The notes under the pieces were generated by a model. That model had not been told where the DNA came from, ran no database searches, and saw nothing but the letters and a program-made list of their open reading frames with translations. DNA of 64,000 nt. Origin: Toxotes chatareus (lineage: Eukaryota > Chordata > Actinopteri > Toxotidae). The position numbers and the translations under genes were made by a program. Below are positions 31,671 through 44,400 of the stretch, one piece after another (the first letter of the stretch is position 1; each line of letters opens with the position of its first letter). The stretch spans positions 10,036,001 to 10,100,000 of the forward strand of contig CM028890.1 of the NCBI GenBank assembly GCA_016801885.1, read 5' to 3'.

Positions 31671-34600
31671 ATGGGGCTGCTGTCTGACCCAAACAGAAGA
31701 CGGGCTTTGATCAGCCTGCTCACTCGCCTCAATGCCCCACTCTGGTGAGTTTTGAGCAGGGAACGATTCCTGCACAGGCGTATGGGCCCAAGGGGTCAGA
31801 GCCTTTGTTTGAAATGACTGAAGTGACAACCACAAAGAGACGCAAAATAAGGATAAAGACATGACAAGCGCACGTGGGGGGGAGCTAATGTTTCAAAGTG
31901 AACCACCAGTGACTCTCCTTTAAAGCCCATTTTGCATTTTATTATAATCTCCACTGGGCAACTGTGTATATACCTTATATAATTTCTGTCACTCCACAGT
32001 TTGGTCTGCTATCTGGCGGGCGTGGCTTGGTTCATGGGTTTATCTTTTGAGCCGTTCACTTTGCGGACATACATGTCAGAGAATGCCATGGGGTCTACCA
32101 TGGTAGAGGAGCGGTTTCCAGCAGGGGAGAGGGCGCTGGCCACTGCCAGGGAGTTTGCAGCACATAAGAAGAAAGTAGGGTAAGTAACAGCAGCTTCAAT
32201 GTAAAAAAAAAAAAAAAAGACATAACATGGTAGAAAGCATGAATATAATCTAGTTTTCAAGATTTCTGACTTTAGTCACCAAACTAAGCCTTAGACTGTT
32301 TGCTCTTATGCAACAATTCTGCACCAGTTGTGTGACCAGTTGTTTCTCTGCAGTGGGATGCCTGTGGATTGGTTGGTGAAGACCATGCAGGCTAGAGGGC
32401 TAGAAGTGTTTGCCCAGAGCTTCTCTCGCACTCTTCCCTTTCCTGATGAAAACAAGGAGAGATATGTGAGTTTGTCATCTTGGACGACTTGTTTTGTTTT
32501 TGTGTTAAGTAGGGATGGGGCCGATCCGATCCAGTATCGGTATCGGGTTCCGATACCAACATAATTCACGGATTGGAAATTTCTGATCCAACCTGCGGAG
32601 ATTTCCAATCCATGAACCATTTCTGTGCTTTGATGTTGTCTGCTGAAATTCCCTGCCAGCTGCTCTGCTAACTGGCTGAAAAATGTGGAATGGATTTTTG
32701 AATTTGGCTCTGTCTCAATGTGACACGTCTCTTTTTAGAGAACCGGCTCAAACTTTAGTATGGTCTCAAAATATGCCAAAAAATGTCATAGTATAGTAAG
32801 GCTTCAAAATAGACCAAAAAAGTCATTTTTTTTTTTAGCCCCAAAATGTCATAAAAATGGTCATAGTATAGTAAGGCGTAAAAATCGCTCAAAAAAAGTC
32901 ATATTTTAGAACGGCCTCAAAATGTCATAAAAATGGTCATAGTATAGTAAGGCGTCAAAATCGGCAAAAAAAAGTGACATTTTTTTTTGGCCTCCAAAAG
33001 TCTTAAAAATGGTCATAGTATAGTAAGGCGTCAAAATCGGCCAAGAAAAAGTGAATTTTTTTTGGCCTCCAAAAGTCATAAAAATGGTCATAGTATAGTA
33101 AGGCGTAAAAATCGGCAAAAAAAAGTCAAAAATTTTTTGACCTCAAAATGTCATAAAAAACGTCATAGTATAGTAAGGCGTCAAAATCGGCAAAAAAAGT
33201 CAAAAAAAATTTTTGGACCTCAAAATGTAATGAAAAACGTCATAGTATAGTAAGGCGTCAAAATCGGCCAAAAAAAGTCAAAAAATTTTTTGACCTCAAA
33301 ATGTCATAAAAAACGTCATAGTAGTATAGTAAAAGGCGCATCAAAATCGGCCAAAAAAAAAAGTCAAAAATTTTTTGACCTCAAAATGTCATAAAAAACG
33401 TCATAGTATAGTAAGGCGTCAAAATCGGCCAAAAAAAGTCAAAATTTTTTTTGACCTCAAAATGTCATAAAAAAATCTCATACGGCCATAAGGCGTCAAA
33501 ATCGACCAAAAAAAGTCAAAATTTTTTTTGACCTCAAAATGTCATAAAAAACGTCATAGTATAGTAAGGCGTCAAAATCGACCAAAAAAAGTCAAAAAAT
33601 TTTTTGACCTCAGAATGTCATAAAAAACGTCATAGTATAGTAAGGCGTCAAAATCGGCAAAAAAAGTCAAGCATTTTTTTGACCTCAAAATGTCATAAAA
33701 AACGTCATAGTATAGTAAGGCGTCAAAATCGGCCAAGAAAAGTCAAAAATTTTTTTTGACTTTTTTTTCATAAAAAACGTCATAGTATAGTAAGACGTTT
33801 TTTTCGGCCAAAAAAAGTCAAAATTTTTTTTGACCTCAAAATGTCATAATAAACGTCATAGTATAGTAAGGTGTCAAAATCGGACAAAAAAAGTCAAAAA
33901 ATTTTTTGACCTCAAAATGTCATAAAAAACGTCATAGTATAGTAAGGTGTCAAAATCGGACAAAAAAAGTCAAAAAATTTTTTGACCTCAAAATGTCATA
34001 AAAAACGTCATAGTACAGTAAGGCGTCAAAATCGGACAAAAAAAAGACAAAAAATTTTTTGACCTCAAAATGTCATAAAAAACGTCATAGTATAGTAAGG
34101 CATCAAAATCGACCAAAAAAAGTAAAAAAAATTTTTGACCTCAAAATGTCATAGTATAGTAAGGCATCAAAATCGACCAAAAAAATTCAAAAAATTTTTT
34201 GACCTCAAAATGTCATAAAAAACGTCATAGTATAGTAAGGCATCAAAATCGACCAAATAAAGTCAAAAATTTTTTGACCTCAAAAGGTCATAAAGAACGT
34301 AATAGTATAGTAAGGCGTCAAACTCGGCAAGAAAAGTCCAAATTTTTTTTGACCTCAAAATTTCATAAAAAACGTCATAGTATAGTAAAGGCGTCAAAAT
34401 CGGCAAAAAAAAAGTCAAAAATTTTTTGGACCTCAAAATGTCATAAAAAACGTCATAGTATAGTAAGGGGTCAAAATCGGCCAAAAAAAGTCAAAAAAAT
34501 TTTTGACCTCAAAATGTCATAAAAAACGTCATAGTATAGTAAGGCGTCAAAATCGGCCAAAAAAAGTCAAAAAATTTTGACCTCAAAATGTCATAAAAAA

Positions 34601-37600
34601 CGTCATAGTATAGTAAGGCGTCAAAATCGGCCAAAAAAAGTCAAAATTTTTTTTGACCTCAAAATGTCATAAAAAATCTCATACGGCCGTAAGGCGTCAA
34701 AATCGACCAAAAAAAGTCAAAATTTTTTTGACCTCAAAATGTCATAAAAAACGTCATAGTATAGTAAGGCATCAAAATCGACCAAAAAAAGTCAAAAAAT
34801 TTTTTGACCTCAGAATGTCATAAAAAAACGTCATAGTATAGTAAGGCGTCAAAATCGGCAAAAAAAGTCAAAAAATTTTTTGACCTCAAAATGTCATAAA
34901 AAACGTCATAGTATAGTAAGGCGTCAAAATTGACCAAAAAAAGTCAAAAAATTTTTTGACCTCAAAATGTCATAAAAAACGTCATAGTATAGTAAGGCGT
35001 CAAAATCGGCAAAAAAAGTCAAAAAATTTTTTGACCTCAAAATGTCATAAAAAACGTCATAGTATAGTAAGGCGTCAAAATCGGCCAAAAAAAGTCAAAA
35101 AATTTTTTGACCTCAAAATTTCATAAAAAACGTCATAGTATAGTAAGGCGTCAAAATCGGCAAAAAAAGTCAAAATTATTTTTGACCTCAAAATGTCATA
35201 AAAAACGTCATAGTATAGTAAGGTGTCAAAATCGGACAAAAAAGTCAAAAATTTTTTTGACCTCAAAATGTCAAAAAAACGTCATAGTATAGTAAGGCGT
35301 CAAAAATTTTTTTGACCTCAAAATGTCATAAAAAACGTCATAGTATAGTAAGGCGTCAAAATCGGACACAAAAAAAACAAAAAATTTTTTGACCTCAAAA
35401 TGTCATAAAAAACGTCATAGTATAGTAAGGCATCAAAATCGACCAAAAAAAGTCAAAATTTTTTGACCTCAAAATGTCATAGTAAAAACCTCATAGTATA
35501 GTCAAAAGGCGTCAAAATCGACCAAAAAAGTCAAAAATTTTTGACCTCAAAATGTCATAAAAAACGTCATAGTATAGTAAGGCGTCAAAATCGGCCAAGA
35601 AAAGTCAAAAAAATTTTTGACTTTTTTTTCATAAAAAACGTCATAGTATAGTAAGACGTTTTTTTCGGCCAAAAAAAGTCAAAATTTTTTTTGACCTCAA
35701 AATGTCATAATAAACGTCATAGTATAGTAAGGTGTCATAATCGGACAAAAAAAGTCAAAAATTTTTTGACCTCAAAATGTCATAAAAAACGTCATAGTAT
35801 AGTAAGGCGTCAAAATCGGACAAAAAAAAGACAAAAAATTTTTGACCTCAAAATGTCATAAAAAACGTCATAGTATAGTAAGGCATCAAAATCGACCAAA
35901 AAAATTTGAAAAAAATTTTGACCTCAAAACGTCATAGTATAGTAAGGCATCAAAATCGACCAAAAAAAGTAAAAAAAATTTTTGACCTCAAAATGTCATA
36001 GTATAGTAAGGCATCAAAATCGACCAAAAAAAGTCAAAAATTTTTTTGACCTCAAAAGGTCATAAAAAACGTCATAGTATAGTATAGTAAGGCTGTCAAA
36101 ATCGGACAAAAAAAAAGTCAAAATTTTTTTGACCTCAAAATGTCATAAAAAAACATCATAGTATAGTAAAGGCATCAAATCTCGAAAAAAAAAAAGTCAA
36201 AAAATTTTTGACCTCAAAATGTCATAAAAAAACATCATAGTATAGTAAGGCATTTTCGACAATAAAAAGTCAAAATTTTTTGACCTCAAAATTTCATAAA
36301 AAACGTCATAGTATAGTAGTAAGGCGTCAAAATCGGCCAAAAAAAGTCAAAATTTTTTTGACCTCAAAATGTCATAAAAAATCTCATAGTATAGTAAGGC
36401 GTCAAAATCGACCAAAAAAAGTCTAAAATTTTTTGACCTCAAAATGTCATAAAAAAACGTCATAGTATAGTAAGGCGTCAAAATCGGCAAAAAAAGTCAA
36501 AAAATTTTTTGACCTCAAAATGTCATAAAAACGTCATAGTATAGTAAGGCGTCAAAATCGGCAAAAAAAAGTCAAAAATTTTTTGACCTCAAAATGTCAT
36601 AAAAAACGTCATAGTATAGTAAGGCGTCAAAATCGGCAAAAAAGTCAAAAATTTTTGACCTCAAAATGTCATAAAAAACGTCATAGTATAGTAAGGTGTC
36701 AAAATCGGACAAAAAAAGTCAAAAAAATTTTTTTGACCTCAAAATGTCATAAAAAACGTCATAGTATAGTAAGGCGTCAAAATCGGACAAAAAAAGTCAA
36801 AAATTTTTTTGACCTCAAAATGTCATAAAAAAAAAACGTCATAGTATAGTAAAGGCGTCAAAATCGGACAAAAAAGTCAAAATTTTTTGACCTCAAAATG
36901 TCATAAAAAACCATCATAGTATAGTAAAGGCGTCAAAAATCGGCAAAAAGTCAAAAAATTTTTGACCTCAAAATGTCATAAAAAACGTCATAGTATAGTA
37001 AGGCGTCAAAATCGGACAAAAAAAAGTCAAAAAATTTTTTGACCTCAAAATGTCATAAAAAACGTCATAGTATAGTAAGGCGTCAAAATCGGCCAAAAAA
37101 GTCAAAAAATTTTTTGACCTCAAAATGTCATAAAAAAACGTCATAGTATAGTAAGGCGTCAAAATCGGCCAAAAAAGTCAAAAATTTTTTGACCTCAAAA
37201 TGTCATAAAAAACGTATATAGTATAGTCGGCAAAAAAGGCATCAAAATCGAAAAAAAAAGTCAAAAAAAAATTTTTGACCTCAAAATGTCATAAAAAACG
37301 TCATAGTATAGTAAGGCATCAAAATCGGCCAAAAAAGTCAAAATTTTTTTGACCTCAAAATGTCATAATAAACGTCATAGTATAGTAAGGCGTCAAAATC
37401 GGCCAAAAAAAGTCAAAAATTTTTTTGACCTCAAAATGTCATAAAAAACGTCATAGTATAGTAAGCGTCAAAATCGGCAAAAAAAAGTCAAAATTTTTTT
37501 GACCTCAAAATGTCATAAAAACGTCATAGTATAGTAAGGCGCGTCAAAATCGGCCAAAAAAGTCAAAAAAATTTTTTTTGACCTCAAAATGTCATAAAAA

Positions 37601-40600
37601 CGTCATACGTCATAGTAGTCAAAATTAGTCAAAGGCATCATAAAAACGCCATAGTATAGTAAGGCCAAAAAGTCAAGAAAAAAATTTTTTTGACCTCAAA
37701 ATGTCATAAAAAACGTCATAGTATAGTAAGGCATCAAAATCGACCAAAAAAAGTCAAAAATTTTTTTGACCTCAAAATGTCATAAAAAACGTCATAGTAT
37801 AGTAAGGCATCAAAATCGACCAAATAAAGTCAAAAAATTTTTTGACCTCAAAATGTCATAAAAACGTCATAGTATAGTAAGTCAAAAAATTTTTTTCAAA
37901 ATCGTCAAAAAAAAGTCATAAATTTTTTTGACCTCAAAATGTCATAAAAAACGTCATAGTATACCTCAAATCTGTCAAAAATCGACCAAAAAAAGTCAAA
38001 AAAAAATTTTTTGACCTCAAAATGTCATAAAAAACATCATAGTATAGTAAGGCATCAAAATCGACCAATAAAAGTCAACAATTTTTTTGACCTCAAAATT
38101 TCATAAAAAACGTCATAGTATAGTAAGGCGTCAAAATCGGACAAAAAAAAGTAAAAAAATTTTTTGACCTCAAAATGTCATAAAAAACGTCATAGTATAG
38201 TAAGGCGTTTTTTTCAGCCAAAAAAAGTCAAAAATTTTTTGACCTCAAAATGTCATAAAAAACGTCATAGTATAGTAAGGCGTTAAAATCGACCAAAAAA
38301 AGTCAAAAAAATTTTTGACCTCAAAATGTCATAGTATAGTAAGGAATCAAAATCGGCCAAAAAAAAGTCAAAAAATTTTTTGACCTCAAAATGTCATAAA
38401 AAACGTCATAGTATAATAAGGCGTCAAAATCGGACAAAAAAAAGTCAAAAAATTTTTTGACCTCAAAATGTCATAAAAAACCGTCATAGTATAGTAAGGT
38501 GTTTCTTTCGGCCAAAAAAAGTCAATATTTTTTTTGACCTCAAAATGTCATAAAAAACGTCATAGTATAGTAAGGCGTTTTTTTCGGCCAAAAAAAGTCA
38601 AAATATTTTTTGACCTCAAAATGTCATAAAAAACGTCATAGTATAGTAAGGCGTCAAAATCGGCCAAAAAAAGTCAAAAATTTTGTTGACCTCAAAATGT
38701 AATAAAAAACGTCATAGTATAGTAAGGCGTCAAAATCGGCAAAAAAAGTCAAAATTTTTTTGGACCTCAAAATGTAATGAAAAACGTCATAGTATAGTAA
38801 GGCGTCAAAATCGGCAAAAAAAGTCAAAAAAATTTTTGACCTCAAAATGTCAAAAAACGTCATAGTATAGTAAGGCGTCAAAATCGGACAAAAAAAAGTC
38901 AAAAAATTTTTTGACCTCAAAATGTCATAAAAAACGTCATAGTATAGTAAGGCGTCAAAATCGGCCAAAAAAAGTCAAAAAATTTTTGACCTCAAAATGT
39001 CAAAAAAAAACGTCATAGTATAGTAAGGCATATAAATCGGCCAAAAAAAGTCAAAAAAATTTTTGACCTCAAAATGTCATAAAAAAACGTCATAGTATAG
39101 TAAGGCGTCAAAATCGGCCAAAAAAAGTCAAAAATTTTTTTGACCTCAAAATGTCATAAAAAACGTCATAGTATAGTAAGGCGTCAAAATCGAACCAAAA
39201 AAAGTCAAAAATTTTTTTGACCTCAAAATGTCATAAAAAAACGTCATAGTATAGTAAGGCGTCAAAATCGAACAAAAAAGTCAAAAAATTTTGACCTCAA
39301 AATGTCATAAAAAACGTCATAGTATAGTAAGGCGTCAAAATCGGCAAAAAAAGTCAAAAAATTTTTTGACCTCAAAATGTCATAAAAAACGTCATAGTAT
39401 AGTAAGGCGTCAAAATCGGACAAAAAAAAGTCAAAAAATTTTTGACCTCAAAATGTCATAAAAAACGTCATAGTATAGTAAGGCGTCAAAATCGGCAAAA
39501 AAAGTCAAAATTTTTTTGACCTCAAAATGTCATAAAAAACGTCATAGTATAGTAAAGGCGTCAAAATCGATCCAAAAAAAAAGTCAAAAATTTTTTTTTG
39601 ACCTCAAAATGTCATAAAAAACGTCATAGTATAGTAAGGCGTCAAAATAGTAAGGTGTCAAAAAAGTCAAAAAAAAAATTTTGACCTCAAAATGTCATAA
39701 AAAAACGTCATAGTATAGTAAGGCGTCAAAATCGGACAAAAAAAGTCAAAATTTTTTTGACCTCAAAATGTCATAAAAAACGTCATAGTATAGTAAGGCG
39801 TTTTTTTCAGCCAAAAAAAGTCAAAAAATTTTTGACCTCAAAATGTCATAAAAACGTCATAGTATAGTAAGGCGTCAAAATCGAACAAAAAAAGTCAAAA
39901 AATTTTTTGACCTCAAAATGTCATAAAAAACATCATAGTATAGTAAGGCGTTTTTTTCGGGCCAAAAAAAGTAAAAATTTTTTGACCTCAAAATGTCATA
40001 AAAAACGTCATAGTATAGTAAGGCGTCAAAATCGACCAAAAAAGTCAAAATTTTTTGACCTCAAAATGTCATAAAAAAACGTCATAGTATAGTAAGGCGT
40101 CAAAATCGGACAAAAAAGTCAAAAATTTTTTGACCTCAAAATTTCATAAAACGACCTCATAGTAATCAAAATCGACCAAAAAAGTCAAAAAAATTTTTGA
40201 CCTCAAAATGTATAAAAATGTCATAGTCATAGTATAGTAAGGCGTTTTTTCAGCCAAAAAAGTCAAAAATTTTTTGACCTCAAAATGTCATAAAAAACGT
40301 CATAGTATAGTAAGGCGTCAAAATCGAACAAAAAAAGTCAAAAAATTTTTGACCTCAAAATGTCATAAAAAACATCATAGTATAGTAAGGCGTTTTTTTC
40401 GGGCCAAAAAAAGTAAAAAAATTTTTTGACCTCAAAATGTCATAAAAAACGTCATAGTATAGTAAGGCATCAAAATCGAACAAAAAAAGTCAAAAAAAAT
40501 TTTGACCTCGAAATGTCATAAAAAACGTCATAGTATAGTAAGGCGTCAAAATCGGACAAAAAATTTTTTAACCTCAAAATGTCATAAAAAACGTCATAGT

Positions 40601-41369
40601 ATAGTAAGGCGTCAAAATCGGACAAAAAAAGTCAAAACAATTTTTTGACTTTTTTTTTCATAAAAAACGTCATAGTATAGTAAGGCGTTTTTTTCGGCCA
40701 AAAAAAGTCAAAAAATTTTGACCTCGAAATGTCATAACAAATGTCATAGTATAGTAAGGCGTCTTTTTTGGCCAAAAAAAGTCAACATTTTTTTTTACCT
40801 CAAAATGTCATAAAAAACGTCATAGTATAGTAAGGCGTCAAAACCGGCCAAAAAATGTCACAATTTTTTTTGACCTCAAAATGTCATAAAAAACGTCAGA
40901 GTATAGTAAGGCGTTTTTTTCGGCCAAAAAAATTCAACATTTTTTTTGACCTCAAAATGTCATAAAAAACGTTATAGTATAGTAAGGCGTTTTTTTCGGC
41001 CAAAAAAATTCAAAAAATTTTTGACCTTGAAATGTCATAAAAAATGTCATAGTATAGTAAGGCGTTTTTGTCGGCCAAAAAAAGTCAAAACATTTTTTTG
41101 ACCTCAAAATGTCATAAAAAACGTAAAGTCAAGTAGGTCAAGTAGGTTTTTATTGTGTTTTCAGCCATATACACAGTACATAGTGAGACGAGACAATGTT
41201 TCACCGGGAGCGATTCGTGATACACACAACTGTTACAACACAGTATGGACAAGACAAATACGTAATAGTGCCTACATACACTATTTGAGACTACACAGAT
41301 TCAAACACACAAGTGCCTATCCACAAACATACCTACATACACACTTATTTTACTTGCACACACGCACAC

Positions 41370-41401
<32 letters not shown>

Positions 41402-44400
41402 CCCCACACACACACTCACCCACACACACACCCCCACACACTCAATCATATTTTACATACATTACAACACAGTTGTAAACACAACAGGTCAGACTTAAGT
41501 GACCTAAACATACACGCTAGACAGGGCATGGTTTTTTAGCAGAGCTCTGTGGCTAGTGGTATGATTGCACAGACTGTCCTAATCAATATGAGGTAGCAGC
41601 AAGAAATTGCACGAGGCATAAGGTGCGGTGTGCTGGTTGAACTGGTACGTAAACTACAGTCCAATAGTCCTGACGTTGTTTAGCAGTCTGACCGCCTGGG
41701 GGAAGAAGCTCTTCCCCATCCTGGAGGTGCGGGCAGTGATGCTGCGGAGCCTTCTACCTGATGGTAGCAACGTGAATGTTCCATGTTCTCGGCACAGCCA
41801 GGTTGGGGAAAACATAACAAAAACACCAGCTTTTTGACCCCGGTGTGGCCGCTGCGTGTTAACGCGCCGCCATCTTGGAAGCCTTGCTAGCTGCTAGCTG
41901 TCAGAGTATAGTAAGGCGTTTTTTCCGGCCAAAAAAAGTCAAAAAATTTTTTGACCTCAAAATGTCATAAAAAACGTCATAGTATAGTAAGGCGTTTTTT
42001 CGATGTAAAAAAAAGTCAAAAAAAATTTTTGACCTCAAAATGTCATAAAAAACGTCATAGTATACTAAGGCGTCAAACTCGGCAAAAAAAGTCAAAAAAT
42101 TTTTTGACCTCAAAATGTCATAAAAAACATCATAGTATAGTAAGGTGTCAAAATCGGACAAAAAATTTTTTTTCCTCAAAATGTCATAAAAAACGTCATA
42201 GTATAGTAAGGCGTCAAAATCGGACAAAAAAAGTCAAAAAAAAATTTTGACTTTTTTTTTCATAAATAACGTCATAGTATAGTAAGGCGTTTTTTTCAGC
42301 CAAAAAAATTCAAAAAATTTTTTGAGCTCGAAATGTCATAAAAAACGTCATAGTATAGTAAGGCGTCAAAACCGGCCAAAAAACGTCACAATTTTTTTTG
42401 ACCTCAAAATGTCATAAAAAACATCAGAGTATAGTAAGGTGTTTTTTCGCCAAAAAAAGTCAACATTTTTTTTTACCTCAAAATGTCATAAAAAACGTCA
42501 TAGTATAGTAAGGCGTTTTTTTCGGCCAAAAAACGTCAAAAAAATTTTTGACCTCAAAATGTCATAAAAAACGTCATAGTATAGTAAGGCGTCAAAATCG
42601 GACAAAAAAAGTCAAAAACATTTTTTGACCTTTTTTCATAAAAAACGTCATAGGCGTCAAAATCGGCCAAAAAAAGTCAAAAAATTTTTTGACCTCAAAA
42701 TGTCATAAAAAAGGTCATAGTATAGTAAGGCGTCAAAACCGGCAAAAAAACGTCACAATTTTTTTTGACCTCAAAATGTCATAAAAAACGTCATAGTATA
42801 CTAAGGCGTCAAACTCGGCAAAAAAAGTCAAAAAATTTTTTGACCTCAAAATGTCATAAAAGTCGTCATAGTATAGTAAGTCGTCAAAATCGGACAAAAA
42901 AAGTCAAAAAAATTTTTGACCTCAAAATGTCATAAAAAACGTCATAGTATACTAAAGCGTCAAACTAAACAAAAAAGTCAAAAATTTTTGACCTCAAAAT
43001 GTCATAAAAAACATCATAGTATAGTAAGGTGTCAAAATCGGACAAAAATTTTTTTTTCCTCAAAATGTCATAAAAAACGTCATAGTATAGTAAGGCGTCA
43101 AAATCGGACAAAAAAAGTCAAAAAAAATTTTTGACTTTTTTTTTCATAAATAACGTCATAGGCGTCAAAATCGTCAAAAAAAAGTCAAAAAAATTTTTGA
43201 CCTCAAAATGTCATACAGCCGTAAGGCGACAATATCGGCCAAAAAAATTCAAAATTTTTTTTGAGCTCGAAATGTCATAAAAAACGTCATAGTATAGTAA
43301 GGCGTCAAAACCGGCCAAAAAACGTCACAATTTTTTTTGACCTCAAAATGTCATAAAAAACATCAGAGTATAGTAAGGTGTTTTTTTCGGCCAAAAAAAG
43401 TCAACATTTTTTTTGACCTCAAAATGTCATAAAAAACGTCATAGTATAGTAAGGCGTTTTTTTTCGGCCAAAAAACGTCAAAAAATTTTTTGACCTCAAA
43501 ATGTCATAAAAAACGTCATAGTATAGTAAGGCGTCAAAAAAATTTTTTGACTTTTTTTGGCCGAAAAAAACGCCTTACTATACTATGACGTTTTTTATGA
43601 AAATAAAATCGACCAAAAAAAGTCTAAATTTTTTTTGACCTGTATGTCCTTAACATGTCATTCAATTTATTCAACAAAACAATCTGAAGTGCTGCTTGGG
43701 AGCCGAAAGAGCCAGAATTCCCATCACTAGACCCTATACTTACCTCAAGTTGCCTTTAGGGACATTCGTGCATACATTTATGCATATCATACTTGCCTGT
43801 AGAGAATATTTACTTCAGCATCATATAAAATCAACAATAATTATAACAATAATATTAAAGGAAACAGAGCTCTGGTATCGTAGTATTAGTAGTATTGGTA
43901 TCGGCAGATATCCAAATTCAGTTATCGGGATTGGATTGGAAATGAAAAAATGTGGATCAGTGCATCCTTAGTGTTAAGGCGCTTCTGTGTTCACTTTTCT
44001 GCTCTAGGCATGTGACTGACTGATTTTTGCAAATTATGTGTCTCTTTTTCATCTCTCCCCATCCTCTCAGATGGTGAAAGGCACTAATGTGTATGGGATC
44101 CTTCGGGCACCTAGAGCTCCACGGACTGAAGCCCTAGTGCTGAGTGCTCCCTGCAGTCCGGGTGATAACAACAACCAAGCTGTGGGACTGCTGCTTGGTT
44201 TGGCACACTACTTCAGAAGTGAGTATAGCTGCCACTGCCTTTTTCCAGCCCGTGTTATATACAAACATACAGTCTGCAACACAGTATAACTGCATGCAGT
44301 GCCATAAATGTCACTGCATTCTGATCAACACTTCAGGTTCACATCAGTTGCATGGCTTCAACACAATTTAGCACAATTTGAATGACATTACAGTTGCATT

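Larger units (their letters stand above)
32752..43640. repeat. Minisatellite array of about 76-bp units, about 130 copies
   Basis: The unit runs GACCTCAAAATGTCATAAAA, then AACGTCATAGTATAGTAAGG, then CGTCAAAATCGGCC, then A-run, then the palindrome GTCAAAAAATTTTTTGAC shared with the next unit. Unit length drifts by a few bases, mostly in A and T runs. The first units (32752-33000) are the most diverged (ggtctcaaaatatgcc). Variants have CGTTTTTTTCGG in place of CGTCAAAATCGG, or GACTTTTTTTTCATAAA in place of GACCTCAAAATGTCATAAA. The copy number is span divided by unit length, not an exact count. A foreign block interrupts it at about 41130-41905. The repeated peptides it encodes in several frames are an artefact of the period. 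Confidence 0.97.
32510..43970. mobile_element. Giant non-autonomous hAT-like element (11,461 bp) filled with a minisatellite
   Basis: The left end is TAGGGATGGGGCCGATCC; the right end, reverse-complemented, is TAAGGATGCACTGATCC, an imperfect terminal inverted repeat. Subterminal CCGATACC and GGATTGG motifs recur at both sides (32540-32580 and 43870-43945). This terminus is typical of an abundant fish hAT-like family that starts TAGGGATGCACCGATCC. Exact 8-bp duplications flank it. The interior has no transposase; about 10.9 kb is a 76-bp tandem array. Excising the element and one duplication copy leaves a 136-bp intron with a good donor and acceptor. That the ends belong to one insertion rather than to two independent fragments is an inference from the exact duplication. 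Confidence 0.85.

Noticed and set aside
34199..43134. Repeating open frames in the array (peptides such as TSKCHKKRHSIVRRQNR on plus and DFDALLYYDVFYDILRSK on minus)
   Set aside because: They arise only where neighbouring unit lengths keep one frame, occur on both strands and are broken at random by A/T-run length changes. They are products of the tandem period, not a repeat protein.
32752..43640. CRISPR-like array
   Set aside because: Repeat and 'spacer' parts are both repeated in every unit, there are no unique spacers, and the context is a vertebrate intron.
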